Shown piece after piece: positions 7,377 to 14,751 of a DNA stretch of 22,558 nucleotides (position 1 is its first letter; every line of letters starts with the position of its first letter). A program made the position numbers and the translations under genes. Origin of the DNA: JAIYDJ01 sp038246975 (GTDB lineage: Bacteria; Pseudomonadota; Alphaproteobacteria; Rhodobacterales; Rhodobacteraceae); the NCBI GenBank assembly GCA_038246975.1, contig JBBRVJ010000042.1, forward strand, positions 1-22,558. The letters are read 5' to 3'. Under the pieces are notes generated by a model. The model saw only the letters and a program-made list of their open reading frames with translations. It was not told the DNA's origin and searched no databases.

Positions 7377-7843
7377 GCCCGCCAATCGGCCAGGGCAGAG
7401 TTGTCGTCTGCCACGGTTCCCACCTTTGTCTGCGGCGGCGTGGTGGTGCGGTTGCGGAAGTAATACGTCTCGCGCGCGCCAAAGTAAAACGCCACCACCG
7501 CGCCCAGCAGCCACCACAGCGGTTCGGGCACCGCGTTCAGCCCGACCATCCGGTCGGCAAACCTTGCGGGGTCGACCATGGCATAGACGAACAGCCCGAT
7601 CGTGCCGAACGCCAGCATCGGTCGCGGCAAGCGGTTGATGCCGTTCACCAAACCGTCGAACCAGCCTTGGCCGGGGTTCTCGTATTCCGCCCCCAACTGG
7701 TTCAGCGCGGCCATCTGCGCTTCGGCAGACAACTCCATCCGCTTGGTGGCCGACGGCACAAAGGTTTCCGCCAGCCCCCGCGCCGCATCGCCCAGTGCCG
7801 TCACCGCCGCCGGGCCGCCCAGGACATTGCCGATCAGACCCAT
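7364..7843 (-). CDS. Holin of the GTA three-transmembrane type
   Basis: The 159-residue protein has an N-terminal amphipathic region (1-30), a polar stretch, and two strong hydrophobic segments (about 75-90, PMLAFGTIGLFVYAMV, and about 109-123, WWLLGAVVAFYFGA). Between them lies the block DPARFADRMVGLNAVPEPLW. This pattern (NRLPRP, then MVDP, then VPEPLWWLLGA, then FYFGARE) is what I know from the gene transfer agent holin family of Rhodobacterales. The role would be to permeabilise the inner membrane and let the partner lysozyme reach peptidoglycan. The ATG at 7843 overlaps the end of the lysozyme gene by 10 bases, so the two are translated from one message. The assignment is by motif recall, not by search. 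Confidence 0.82.
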   Translation of the reverse strand: MGLIGNVLGGPAAVTALGDAARGLAETFVPSATKRMELSAEAQMAALNQLGAEYENPGQGWFDGLVNGINRLPRPMLAFGTIGLFVYAMVDPARFADRMVGLNAVPEPLWWLLGAVVAFYFGARETYYFRNRTTTPPQTKVGTVADDNSALADWRAGQG

Positions 7844-8445
7844 TTCGCCACCCGTGCCCTGTGCTGCGCCTCGGTCAGATGATAGCGCGGGGCCATGAAC
7901 TCTTCGGCCCGCGTGATCCAGCCGCCTTTGCCGCCATTGCGACGCCGCGCAAATTTGCGGCTGGCGGGTCGGGCATCGGCCAGATTGTAATAGTAATTGC
8001 GCCGCGCGATGCCATAGGCGTCTGCCAGATGGTGCGGGGCCGCCTCTGCCGCCGTTTGCGCCGCACGTATGGTTTGCGGACCGATCGCCCCGTCGGGGTT
8101 GCAAGGGTAGCCCATATCGGTCAGCAGACGCTGCAACACCTTCACCGCGTTGCCGCCCGCGTTGACGTACATGTCGAACACCGAAGCCTGAAGACAGTCT
8201 GGCAATGCGCCGAGACCGGGACGGCGAAAGTAGTGTTCCACATAGATATCAACCGCTTGCGCCCGGGTTAAACGGCGCACGTCGGCGACGTCGATCCTGG
8301 TGTCGCCAGTGGTGTCGATCCCCAGCCTGCGCAGGGTGCCCAGCGTCACCCCGTGGTTGGTCGCCCCTCCCGGATCGTCCGGGTCGTTCACGAACCCGCC
8401 TTCGCGGGCTACGATGTCTTTGGCAATATCCGTCACGCTTTTCAT
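7834..8445 (-). CDS. Endolysin-type lysozyme, glycoside hydrolase family 108
   Basis: This muramidase would cut peptidoglycan from inside the cell. The family signature REGGFVNDPDDPGGATNHGVT is at residues 14-34, with Glu15 of the EGG motif as the expected catalytic acid. A Pro/Gly-rich middle is followed by a C-terminal peptidoglycan-binding domain of the type attached to GH108 enzymes (about 95-190; NAGGNAVKVLQRLL, then DGAIGPQTIRA). No signal peptide is visible, so export would depend on the holin that follows with a 10-base overlap. In Rhodobacter capsulatus a lysozyme/holin pair of this kind, encoded apart from the structural cluster, releases the gene transfer agent. I used the ATG at 8445 (preceded by GGGGG on the minus strand); the ATG at 8460 would add five residues. 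Confidence 0.86.
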   Translation of the reverse strand: MKSVTDIAKDIVAREGGFVNDPDDPGGATNHGVTLGTLRRLGIDTTGDTRIDVADVRRLTRAQAVDIYVEHYFRRPGLGALPDCLQASVFDMYVNAGGNAVKVLQRLLTDMGYPCNPDGAIGPQTIRAAQTAAEAAPHHLADAYGIARRNYYYNLADARPASRKFARRRNGGKGGWITRAEEFMAPRYHLTEAQHRARVAKWV

Positions 8446-8490
8446 CTGCACCCCCGGCAAGGATAGCGCCCCCGCCGGACATGCTGTCTG

Positions 8491-8513
8491 AAAATGCTAA
8501 GGAAACCTTAGCA
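8491..8513 (-). terminator. Perfect 8-bp hairpin after ccmE, terminator or lysis-cassette operator
   Basis: On the minus strand TGCTAAGG-TTT-CCTTAGCA (8513-8495) is followed by TTTTC. It begins 14 bases after the ccmE stop and ends 50 bases before the lysozyme start. A rho-independent terminator of the argC-ccmE message fits best, although the stem is AT-rich and the T run short. The exact symmetry also fits a repressor site for the lysis genes. Confidence 0.5.
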
Positions 8514-8526
8514 CCTCCGCGCGCTG

Positions 8527-8979
8527 TCAGCTTTCGGGTTCCTGGTAGACGCCCTGCTCTTTCAGCGCGTTCATGACTTCCACGGGCATGTAGGTTTCAT
8601 CATGCCTTGCCAGAATTTCGGTCGCAACAAAAGTGTCGCCCACCATCTGCCCGGTGCCGACCATGCCCTCGCCTTCGCCGAACAGATCGGGCAGCAGGCC
8701 GGTAAAGCGGACCGGGACACTCTCTTTGGTGTCCGTCACCTTGAATTCGATCGTTTCGGACTGCCCGCGTCGCAGGCTGCCTTCTTCGACCAGACCGCCA
8801 AGCCGAAAGATTTCGCCGGGTGCCGGGGGATCGGTGGCCATCTGGCTGGGCGAGCGGAAGAAGTTGATCCCGTCCTGCAACCCATAGCCGATCAGCGCCG
8901 TAGACCCCGCCAATGCGGCGAAAGCCAGCAGGATCACCTGAATACGCCGTTGTTTTTTCAGACTTTTCAGACCTGCCAT
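8527..8979 (-). CDS. ccmE: Cytochrome c maturation heme chaperone CcmE
   Basis: CcmE receives heme from CcmABCD in the periplasm, holds it covalently and passes it to the CcmF/H ligase during cytochrome c assembly. The 150-residue protein has a basic N-terminus, one membrane anchor (about residues 13-33, IQVILLAFAALAGSTALIGYG), a beta-barrel body and the heme-binding motif HDETY at 126-130. His126 is the covalent heme ligand and Tyr130 the axial ligand; the usual motif is HDENY. It starts 8 bases after the argC stop with a GGGGGC ribosome binding site, so it is probably cotranscribed with argC. The other ccm genes are not in the window. Confidence 0.95.
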   Translation of the reverse strand: MAGLKSLKKQRRIQVILLAFAALAGSTALIGYGLQDGINFFRSPSQMATDPPAPGEIFRLGGLVEEGSLRRGQSETIEFKVTDTKESVPVRFTGLLPDLFGEGEGMVGTGQMVGDTFVATEILARHDETYMPVEVMNALKEQGVYQEPES

Positions 8980-8987
8980 GTCGCCCC

Positions 8988-10016
8988 CTATGGAAAAATC
9001 GGGGCCAGCATCAGGCCCGTCGTCTCGTCCAGCCCCAGCATCAGGTTGGCGTTCTGGATGGCCTGACCGGACGAGCCTTTGGTCAGATTGTCCAGCACCG
9101 ATACCACCACCGCCCGCCCCGGAATGCGGTCACCGATCACCCCTACATGACAGAAATTGGACCCTGCGATATCGCGTGTCGAGGGGAGTGTGCCAAAGGG
9201 TAGCACTTCGACAAAGGGTTCGGGGGCATAGGCGTCGAACAGGGTCCGGTGGACGGTCTGCGGATCGCCCTGAACATAGACGGTCGCAAGGATGCCGCGG
9301 TTCATCGGCAGCAGGTGCGGGGTGAACTGGACATGCACAGGACGACCTGCCAAGGCGCTGAATTCCTGATCGAATTCGCCGAGGTGGCGATGCTTGCCGC
9401 CAGCGGAATAGGTGTGGGTGCCGCCTGACAATTCGGCGTGCAGCAGGTTTTCCTTGAGGCTGCGGCCCGCGCCAGACACCCCGGCTTTCAGGTCGATCAG
9501 GATGGAATCGAGGTCGATCACGCCTGCGGAAATCAGGGGGCGCAGAGCGAATTGTCCTGCGGCGGCGTTGCAGCCTGTGCCTGCAACTAGCCGGGATCGT
9601 TGGATTTTATTGCGGTAGAACTCGGTCAGGCCATAGACGGCTTCGGCCTGCAATTCGGGTTGGGTGTGGGGCTGGCCATACCACTTGGCATAGGCCGCAG
9701 GGTCGCGCAGCCGGAAGTCCGCCGACAGATCGACGATTTTCAGCCTGCGCGGCAGGGCGGCGATCACCGCTTGCGTCGTCCCGTGGGGCAGCGCGCAGAA
9801 CGCAAGGTCGATGGCCGAAAAGTCGATTTCCTCAATCTTTTCAAGGCGTGGCAGGTCGAGGTGACGCAGGAATGGGAAGACTTCGGTCATGGTCTGGCCG
9901 GCCTTGCGATCTGCCGAAAGGGCGGTGATCCGCATTCCTGGATGGGTTGCGATGAGCCTGACAAGCTCTGCCCCGGTATAGCCCGAGGCCCCCAGAATGG
10001 CGATCTTGGCGGTCAT
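8988..10016 (-). CDS. argC: N-acetyl-gamma-glutamyl-phosphate reductase
   Basis: ArgC is the third step of arginine biosynthesis, the NADPH-dependent reduction of N-acetylglutamyl phosphate to the semialdehyde. The N-terminal Rossmann motif is GASGYTGAELVRLI (9-22). Cys149 in AGTGCNAAA is the expected catalytic thiol; many bacterial enzymes show a PGCY-type sequence here, and the GTGCNAAA form is the one I associate with alphaproteobacteria. The 342-residue length is normal. The start is preceded by GAGGGG on the minus strand. ccmE follows after 8 bases. The gap to murI upstream holds a direct repeat that might be an operator (see findings). Confidence 0.95.
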   Translation of the reverse strand: MTAKIAILGASGYTGAELVRLIATHPGMRITALSADRKAGQTMTEVFPFLRHLDLPRLEKIEEIDFSAIDLAFCALPHGTTQAVIAALPRRLKIVDLSADFRLRDPAAYAKWYGQPHTQPELQAEAVYGLTEFYRNKIQRSRLVAGTGCNAAAGQFALRPLISAGVIDLDSILIDLKAGVSGAGRSLKENLLHAELSGGTHTYSAGGKHRHLGEFDQEFSALAGRPVHVQFTPHLLPMNRGILATVYVQGDPQTVHRTLFDAYAPEPFVEVLPFGTLPSTRDIAGSNFCHVGVIGDRIPGRAVVVSVLDNLTKGSSGQAIQNANLMLGLDETTGLMLAPIFP

Positions 10017-10132
10017 TTTTCACCCCTCAAACGGCTGTCCCCTTGTGGCGACAGGCGGGCGCCGATGCAAGTCCTGCCCATGCACCTGATATGCACCCCC
10101 TGTACACCCCCTGTGCAGACAGAACGCGCGGC

Positions 10133-10945
10133 TCAGGCCGCCTCGAACACCACTTTCTTGCGCAGGAACTGCGTAGCGCGGTCGCTGACGGCGCGGGCAT
10201 CGCCGGTGGTCAGGAACCGGGACACCGCCCCCTGCCCCCGCATTTCGGGTCGCCGCGTCAGATAATCGGCCAATGATTCGGCCACGAGGTTCGCCTGCGA
10301 GTAGACCTTGACCTTTGGCCCCAGCGCCTCGGCAAAGACCGCTTCCATCAGGGGATAATGGGTGCAGCCCAGCACGGCGGCCTGCGGGTGCGGCATTCGG
10401 CGTCTGAGCGCCTCGACATGGGCGCGGACCAGCGTTTCGGCCAGCATCTCGTCCCCCGCCTCGATGGCATCGACCACGCCGCCGCAGGGTTGCGCCTCGA
10501 CATCGACGCCGATGGCGCGGAAGGCCAGTTCGCGCTGAAACGCCCGGCTGGCGACGGTGGCGGGGGTGGCGAACAGCGCCACATGCTTCACCGCCACCTC
10601 GCGCGGGGGGGAGTTGTCGCCCCATTGCCGTTCGGTCAACGCCTCGATCAGCGGCACGAACACGCCCAGAACCCGCTTGTCGGCGGGGACCCAGGTTTCC
10701 TGCATCCGTTTAAGCGCGGCGGCAGAGGCGGTGTTGCAGGCGAGGATCACCAGATCGCAGCCTTCGTCCCACAGACGCGCTGTGGCCGCACAGGTCAGAT
10801 TGAAAATGTCATCGGGGGTGCGGGTGCCATAGGGGGCGTGGGCATTGTCGCCCAGATAGACGAAGGGCACCTCGGGCAGTCGACGGGTGACGGCATCCAG
10901 AACGGTCAGCCCCCCCAGACCGCTGTCGAAAATCCCTACCGCCAT
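10133..10945 (-). CDS. murI: Glutamate racemase
   Basis: MurI converts L-glutamate to D-glutamate for peptidoglycan. The cofactor-independent racemase signatures are all present: GIFDSGLGGLTVL (4-16) with Asp7 and Ser8, ACNTAS (69-74) with catalytic Cys70, and GCTHYPL (193-199) with the second catalytic Cys194 and His196. The 270-residue length is typical. The ATG at 10945 lies 3 bases after the stop of the upstream acyltransferase gene, so the two genes are probably cotranscribed. Confidence 0.96.
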   Translation of the reverse strand: MAVGIFDSGLGGLTVLDAVTRRLPEVPFVYLGDNAHAPYGTRTPDDIFNLTCAATARLWDEGCDLVILACNTASAAALKRMQETWVPADKRVLGVFVPLIEALTERQWGDNSPPREVAVKHVALFATPATVASRAFQRELAFRAIGVDVEAQPCGGVVDAIEAGDEMLAETLVRAHVEALRRRMPHPQAAVLGCTHYPLMEAVFAEALGPKVKVYSQANLVAESLADYLTRRPEMRGQGAVSRFLTTGDARAVSDRATQFLRKKVVFEAA

Positions 10946-10948
10946 GGG

Positions 10949-11827
10949 CTACCTCGCCTTGTACTTGTCCTCGAACTCGAACCCGTAGTCATAGGACCGC
11001 AGCGGCGTCGGGGAAAGCTGATAGGTGGCGCGGCGCAGGAAATCCATCATCGCATTCGGGTCGGATTTCAACGGCTCCAACTGCGCCGAGGCGATGGGTT
11101 CGCCGACCACCACGCGGACAGGTTCGTCGATGCGCGACTTGAATTCCTTGATCAACAAACCCAGTCGCAGGGTGGACGAGGTGTGCGAGGCGATCTGGAA
11201 CAGGCGGGAATTGTGGCCTTCAAAGAACACCGGCACGACCGTTGCATCGGATTTGGCGATCATCTTGGCGGTGAAGTTGCGCCACCCAGGGTCCATCGGG
11301 CGCGAGAACGGTTTGGCCGAGGTCGATACAGTGCCGCCGGGAAACACCCCGATGGCCCCGCCGTCATCGAGATATTTCAGGGACTTGGCACGGGTGTCGA
11401 TGTTCTGCTTGACCGCCTCGCGGGTGTTGTCGAAGGAAATCGGCAGGATAACCCGGTTCAGCTCTTCGGCGCGGCGGAACACCGAGTTGGCGAGGATACG
11501 GAAATCGCCACGGACGCGGTCAAGCAGATGGCCCATCATCAGCCCGTCGAGGATGCCGTAGGGATGATTGGCAATCACGATCAGCGGGCCGTTGGCGGGA
11601 ATGTTGGCCAGCGAACCGCCCGTCACCTGAAGCGACAGCCCGTAGCGGGTCATCAGCACATCCCAGAAATTCGCACCGCGTGCGATGTCCTGTTCATAAC
11701 CTTTGGCGCGGCGGATCAACGACAGGCGACCTGTCACATTCTCCATGACGCGGATCACGGCGCGCCCGCCTTTGGTGCGGGCGGAGGACGCATAGCTGAT
11801 GTCCCGTGTCACGTCATGTTTGCGCAT
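10949..11827 (-). CDS. Lysophospholipid acyltransferase family protein
   Basis: The 292-residue protein belongs to the PlsC-like acyltransferase superfamily. The acyl-acceptor motif is NHPYGILDG (87-95); the spacing between His88 and Asp94 is five residues rather than the four of classical HX4D, as in the hemolysin/OlsA-like branch with NHPxGxxDG. The second block is VFPGGTVSTS (161-170), in place of FPEGTRS. A downstream VVPVFFEGHNSRLF block is also typical of this branch. It probably acylates a lysolipid at the inner membrane, perhaps lyso-ornithine lipid or lysophosphatidic acid; the substrate cannot be read from sequence. It lies directly upstream of murI and divergent from a LysR regulator. 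Confidence 0.85.
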   Translation of the reverse strand: MRKHDVTRDISYASSARTKGGRAVIRVMENVTGRLSLIRRAKGYEQDIARGANFWDVLMTRYGLSLQVTGGSLANIPANGPLIVIANHPYGILDGLMMGHLLDRVRGDFRILANSVFRRAEELNRVILPISFDNTREAVKQNIDTRAKSLKYLDDGGAIGVFPGGTVSTSAKPFSRPMDPGWRNFTAKMIAKSDATVVPVFFEGHNSRLFQIASHTSSTLRLGLLIKEFKSRIDEPVRVVVGEPIASAQLEPLKSDPNAMMDFLRRATYQLSPTPLRSYDYGFEFEDKYKAR

Positions 11828-12036
11828 TCAGGGCCCCCGTGATCTCTCCGCAATACATAGCGGGAAAGCCCTGTTCTGGCCAGACAAGATGACGGCATGA
11901 TGACAGATCGGGAAAGCGCGCCACGGCTGCGGCGGGGGCTGCGATTTTTTCGCAGGCCCGGGCATTTACAGGCGAAAGGTTTCGCGCAAGACAGCGGGGC
12001 GTGATAGGGACGAGCAACTTTGGGCCGGGATACGGG

Positions 12037-12930
12037 ATGGACTGGGATAAACTGCGAATTTTTCATGCGGTGGCTGAAAAGGGCAGCCTGACGCATGCCG
12101 GCGAGGTACTGCGCCTGTCGCAGTCGGCGGTCAGCCGGCAGATCCGCGCGTTGGAAGAGACTTTGTCGGTGACGCTGTTTCACCGCCATGCGCGCGGATT
12201 GATCTTGACCGAGCCGGGCGAATTGCTGTTCGACGCGACGCAGCAGATGGTCAAGCGGCTGGACGCGACGGCGGCGCGGATCAGGGACAGCGAGGACGAG
12301 GTGTTCGGCGAGTTGCGGGTGACGACGACGACCGGCTTTGGCACGTTGTGGCTGGCACCGCGTCTGGCGCGGTTGTATCAGAAGTTTCCCGCGCTGAAGA
12401 TCGACCTGATGCTGGAAGAGCGGGTTCTGGACCTGCCGATGCGCGAGGCGGATGTGGCGATCCGGATGAAGGAGCCGACGCAGGCCGACCTGATCCGCAA
12501 GCGGTTGATGAACATCCGGATGCGGCTTTATGCGACGGCGGAGTATCTGGCCGCGCATGGCACGCCGCAGACGATGGACGATTTCGCGCAGCACCGGCTG
12601 ATCTGTCAGCATGCAGGGACGGCGCAGGTGGCGGCCGGGGCCAATCTGGTGGCGGACCTGATGTCGCACGACATTCCGTCGACCTTGACGGTGAACAACT
12701 ATTTCGGGGTGTTGCAGGGGGTTCTGAACCATCTGGGGGTCGGGGTTCTGCCCGACTACATCACCGAAGATTTCCCCCATCTGGTGCGGGTGTTGACAAC
12801 GACGGAAAGCACCGAGGTTCCGGTGTTCCTGGCCTATCCCGAAGAGTTGCGCCATTCCAAACGGGTGGCGGCGTTCCGCGACTTTGTGACGGACGAGATT
12901 TTCGCCTTTCGCAAACGGCAGCAGGCGTAA
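12037..12930 (+). CDS. LysR-family transcriptional regulator
   Basis: The N-terminal winged helix-turn-helix is canonical (about residues 1-60: DWDKLRIFHAVAEKGSLTHA, then LRLSQSAVSRQIRALEE). A linker helix and a periplasmic-binding-like effector domain follow (about 90-297; FGELRVTTTTGFGTLWLAPRL). The 297-residue length is normal. The ATG at 12037 matches the usual family start and has GGGATACGGG in front; a GTG at 12001 would add 12 residues. It is divergent from the acyltransferase gene with a 209-bp shared upstream region containing two dyads, so autoregulation or control of the acyltransferase-murI unit is possible but not shown. The effector is unknown. Confidence 0.92.
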   Translation: MDWDKLRIFHAVAEKGSLTHAGEVLRLSQSAVSRQIRALEETLSVTLFHRHARGLILTEPGELLFDATQQMVKRLDATAARIRDSEDEVFGELRVTTTTGFGTLWLAPRLARLYQKFPALKIDLMLEERVLDLPMREADVAIRMKEPTQADLIRKRLMNIRMRLYATAEYLAAHGTPQTMDDFAQHRLICQHAGTAQVAAGANLVADLMSHDIPSTLTVNNYFGVLQGVLNHLGVGVLPDYITEDFPHLVRVLTTTESTEVPVFLAYPEELRHSKRVAAFRDFVTDEIFAFRKRQQA

Positions 12931-12987
12931 GTTCCAGCCATGCAGCCAGCGCATAGCGGAAATGCCGTGTTAGCGGCACCATTCGAC

Positions 12988-13016
12988 TTGCCGGCAATCG
13001 GTTGGGAACTTAAATC
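12988..13016 (+). promoter_or_regulatory. Possible promoter of the small RNA
   Basis: TTGCCG (12988-12993; CTTGCC if shifted by one) and TAAATC (13011-13016) are 17 bp apart. The first base of the 5' hairpin at 13024 is about 8 bases downstream, as expected for a transcription start. Both boxes are imperfect. Confidence 0.35.
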
Positions 13017-13023
13017 AGTTGTT

Positions 13024-13107
13024 GAAGGAACCGATTGAGACTTCTCTCGTTTCCTTCATACCTCCCTGTTGGACTTGGGCCGAGCTTATGCTCGGCCTCT
13101 TTTTTTG
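13024..13107 (+). ncRNA. Candidate small regulatory RNA with CCUCCC patch and strong terminator
   Basis: Three parts follow one another. A 5' hairpin has GAAGGAA (13024-13030) paired with TTCCTTC (13051-13057), extended after one mismatch by CGA/TCG around a 12-base loop. An unpaired stretch contains CCTCCC (13061-13066), complementary to a Shine-Dalgarno sequence. A terminator hairpin ends in seven T. This is the usual design of a trans-acting alphaproteobacterial sRNA of about 84 nt that blocks ribosome binding on target messages. It sits after the LysR gene and converges with the sigma factor gene. No open reading frame explains this stretch. I cannot name a known sRNA; it could also be just the LysR 3' end with a terminator. 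Confidence 0.55.
13078..13107 (+). terminator. Rho-independent terminator
   Basis: GGCCGAGC (13078-13085), loop TTAT, GCTCGGCC (13090-13097) is a perfect 8-bp GC-rich stem followed by TCTTTTTTTG. It ends the candidate sRNA and any read-through from the LysR gene, 28 bases before the stop of the convergent sigma factor gene. Confidence 0.92.
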
Positions 13108-13134
13108 TTCCGACGGATTTTCTCCGTCTGCCTG

Positions 13135-14355
13135 TCAGTCGAGCCGTCCGTCCCGCCTTATGGTCAGGAAAGCGGCGTCGGCGGAAGAGGTGGCGAGGGC
13201 GATTGCCCGATCGAATGCCGCGCGCGATTCGCGGGTGCGCCCGGCGCGGGCCAGAAATTCGGCGCGGGCGGCGTGGTAGGGTTGATAGGCGTCCAGCGTT
13301 TCGGACAGGGCTGCCACCTCGGCCAGTGCCACTTGCAGCGCCCCGGTTTCGGCCAGCGCCACGGCGCGGTTCAGGCGCACCACAGGGGTTGGTTCATGGA
13401 TCAGCAGCGCGCCGTACAGGGCGGCGATCTGGAACCAGTCGGCGCTTTCGCCCTGCACATGACAGGCAGCAATCGCGGCTTTGACCTGATAGGGGCCGGG
13501 GGCGCGAAAGGCCATTGCGCGGTGGATCAGGGTCACCCCATCGTCGATGGCGGCATGGTCCCACAGCCGCCGGTCCTGATCGGTCAACGCGGTGGTAGCC
13601 CCTGCGGCGTCGGTCCGGGCGGCGCGGCGGGCGTGGGTGATCTGCATCAGCGCGAGGCAGCCCAGCGTTTCGGGTTCCGAGGGGCGCAGGCGGTCCAGCA
13701 GGCGGGCGAGGAAAATCGCCTCGGCACACAGATCGCGGTCGGCGGTTGGCCCTGCCGTGTAGCCTGCGTTGAAGATCAGATAGACCACGGCCAACACCGA
13801 TTGCAGGCGGTCAGGCCAATCCTCGGGGCCGGGCACGGCAAAGGGGATGCCGGCGGCGGCGATCTTGGCCTTGGCCCGGCTGAGCCGTTGGCCCATCGTG
13901 GTGTCGGTATCGAGAAAGGCGCGGGCGATTTCGGGGGTGGTCAGGCCCGCGATGGTGCGCAGGGTCAGGGCCACGCGGCTTTTGGGGTCAAGCGCCGGAT
14001 GGCAACAGGTAAAAATCAGGCGCAGGCGGTCGTCGGGGATCATTTCGGGGTCTGCCTCTGCCTCGTCCGGGGCGAGGACGGCCAGAGCCTGCGCGCGGTC
14101 GCCGTCGCGGCGCAGGCTGCGCAGGCGGTCGATTGCCTTGGTGCCAGCAACCCGCAAGAGCCAGCCTTGCGGCGAAGTGGGCAAGCCTGCGCGGCCCCAA
14201 TGGACAAGGGCCGAGGCGGCGGCATCCTGCAGCGCATCCTCGGCCAGTTGGAAATCGCGAAACCGCGCGATGAGGGCGGACAGCAGCCGCCCCCGATCCT
14301 CGCGCATCACCGCGTCGACCGCGCGGGAAACGGCAAGGGCGGAGGCGGCTGTCAC
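13135..14355 (-). CDS. ECF-type RNA polymerase sigma factor, ECF42-like with C-terminal extension
   Basis: The 406-residue protein has sigma region 2 (about 20-80; FRDFQLAEDALQDAAASAL, then GWLLRVAGTKAIDRLR) and region 4 (about 111-165; LTLRTIAGLTTPEIARAFL). A roughly 230-residue C-terminal helical extension, ending in TPR-like repeats, follows. The block LRLIFTCCHPALD (111-123) is a hallmark of the ECF42 group, whose members are linked to DGPF/YCII proteins and carry such an extension instead of a separate anti-sigma factor. Here a DGPF gene is directly upstream with a 1-base gap, which fits exactly. The start is GTG at 14355. It probably drives the operon promoter found upstream of the MAPEG gene. 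The inducing signal is not evident. Confidence 0.92.
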   Translation of the reverse strand: MTAASALAVSRAVDAVMREDRGRLLSALIARFRDFQLAEDALQDAAASALVHWGRAGLPTSPQGWLLRVAGTKAIDRLRSLRRDGDRAQALAVLAPDEAEADPEMIPDDRLRLIFTCCHPALDPKSRVALTLRTIAGLTTPEIARAFLDTDTTMGQRLSRAKAKIAAAGIPFAVPGPEDWPDRLQSVLAVVYLIFNAGYTAGPTADRDLCAEAIFLARLLDRLRPSEPETLGCLALMQITHARRAARTDAAGATTALTDQDRRLWDHAAIDDGVTLIHRAMAFRAPGPYQVKAAIAACHVQGESADWFQIAALYGALLIHEPTPVVRLNRAVALAETGALQVALAEVAALSETLDAYQPYHAARAEFLARAGRTRESRAAFDRAIALATSSADAAFLTIRRDGRLD

Positions 14356-14356
14356 G

Positions 14357-14719
14357 TCAGTTGCCAGCCGGGTTGTAGGTCATCAGCGGGCGCACCTCGA
14401 CTGTGCCATAGGCCGACGACGGGATCAGTGCTGCGTATTTCAGTGCGGCATCCAGATCGGGCACGTCGATGACATAGTAGCCGCCGAGATGTTCCTTGGT
14501 TTCGGCAAACGGCCCGTCCATGGTTTCGACCTTGCCGCCGCGCACCCGCAGCGAGGTGGCGGTTTCGACGCCTTGCAGCCCTTCGCCGCTGCGCAGAGTG
14601 CCATCGGCGGTCATCTTGGCGCTGACGGCGGCGTAGCCTTGCATCATCTCGGCAAAGGCCGGAGTGCCGTATTGCGGTTCGGCGGACGGGGCGCCGTAGA
14701 TCAGAAGCATGTATTGCAT
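14357..14719 (-). CDS. YCII-related DGPF-domain protein
   Basis: The 120-residue protein begins MQYMLLIYG and carries the DGPF motif at 68-71, followed by AETKEHLGGYYVIDVPDLDAAL, the signature of the DGPF branch of the YCII superfamily. These ferredoxin-like small proteins are repeatedly encoded next to ECF sigma factors, and their biochemical role is not established. The ATG at 14719 is the family-typical start. It lies 32 bases after the MAPEG stop and 1 base before the sigma factor start, inside a three-gene unit. Confidence 0.93.
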   Translation of the reverse strand: MQYMLLIYGAPSAEPQYGTPAFAEMMQGYAAVSAKMTADGTLRSGEGLQGVETATSLRVRGGKVETMDGPFAETKEHLGGYYVIDVPDLDAALKYAALIPSSAYGTVEVRPLMTYNPAGN

Positions 14720-14751
14720 GATGATTGTCCTTGTGTCCTTGGGTTGAGGGG

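Noticed and set aside
5651..7882. Very long plus-strand open frame (743 codons) opposite argS and the lysis genes
   Set aside because: It is a shadow of minus-strand genes in GC-rich DNA: high Arg/His/Gln/Pro composition and no domain, while argS has all class I motifs.
7364..8445. Lysozyme/holin pair as remnant of an ordinary prophage
   Set aside because: There are no other phage genes and no attachment repeats, and both proteins resemble the GTA types; a remnant cannot be excluded but is less likely.
11809..12954. Minus-strand open frame (381 codons) opposite the LysR gene
   Set aside because: The composition is that of an antisense shadow, and the LysR helix-turn-helix on the plus strand is unmistakable.
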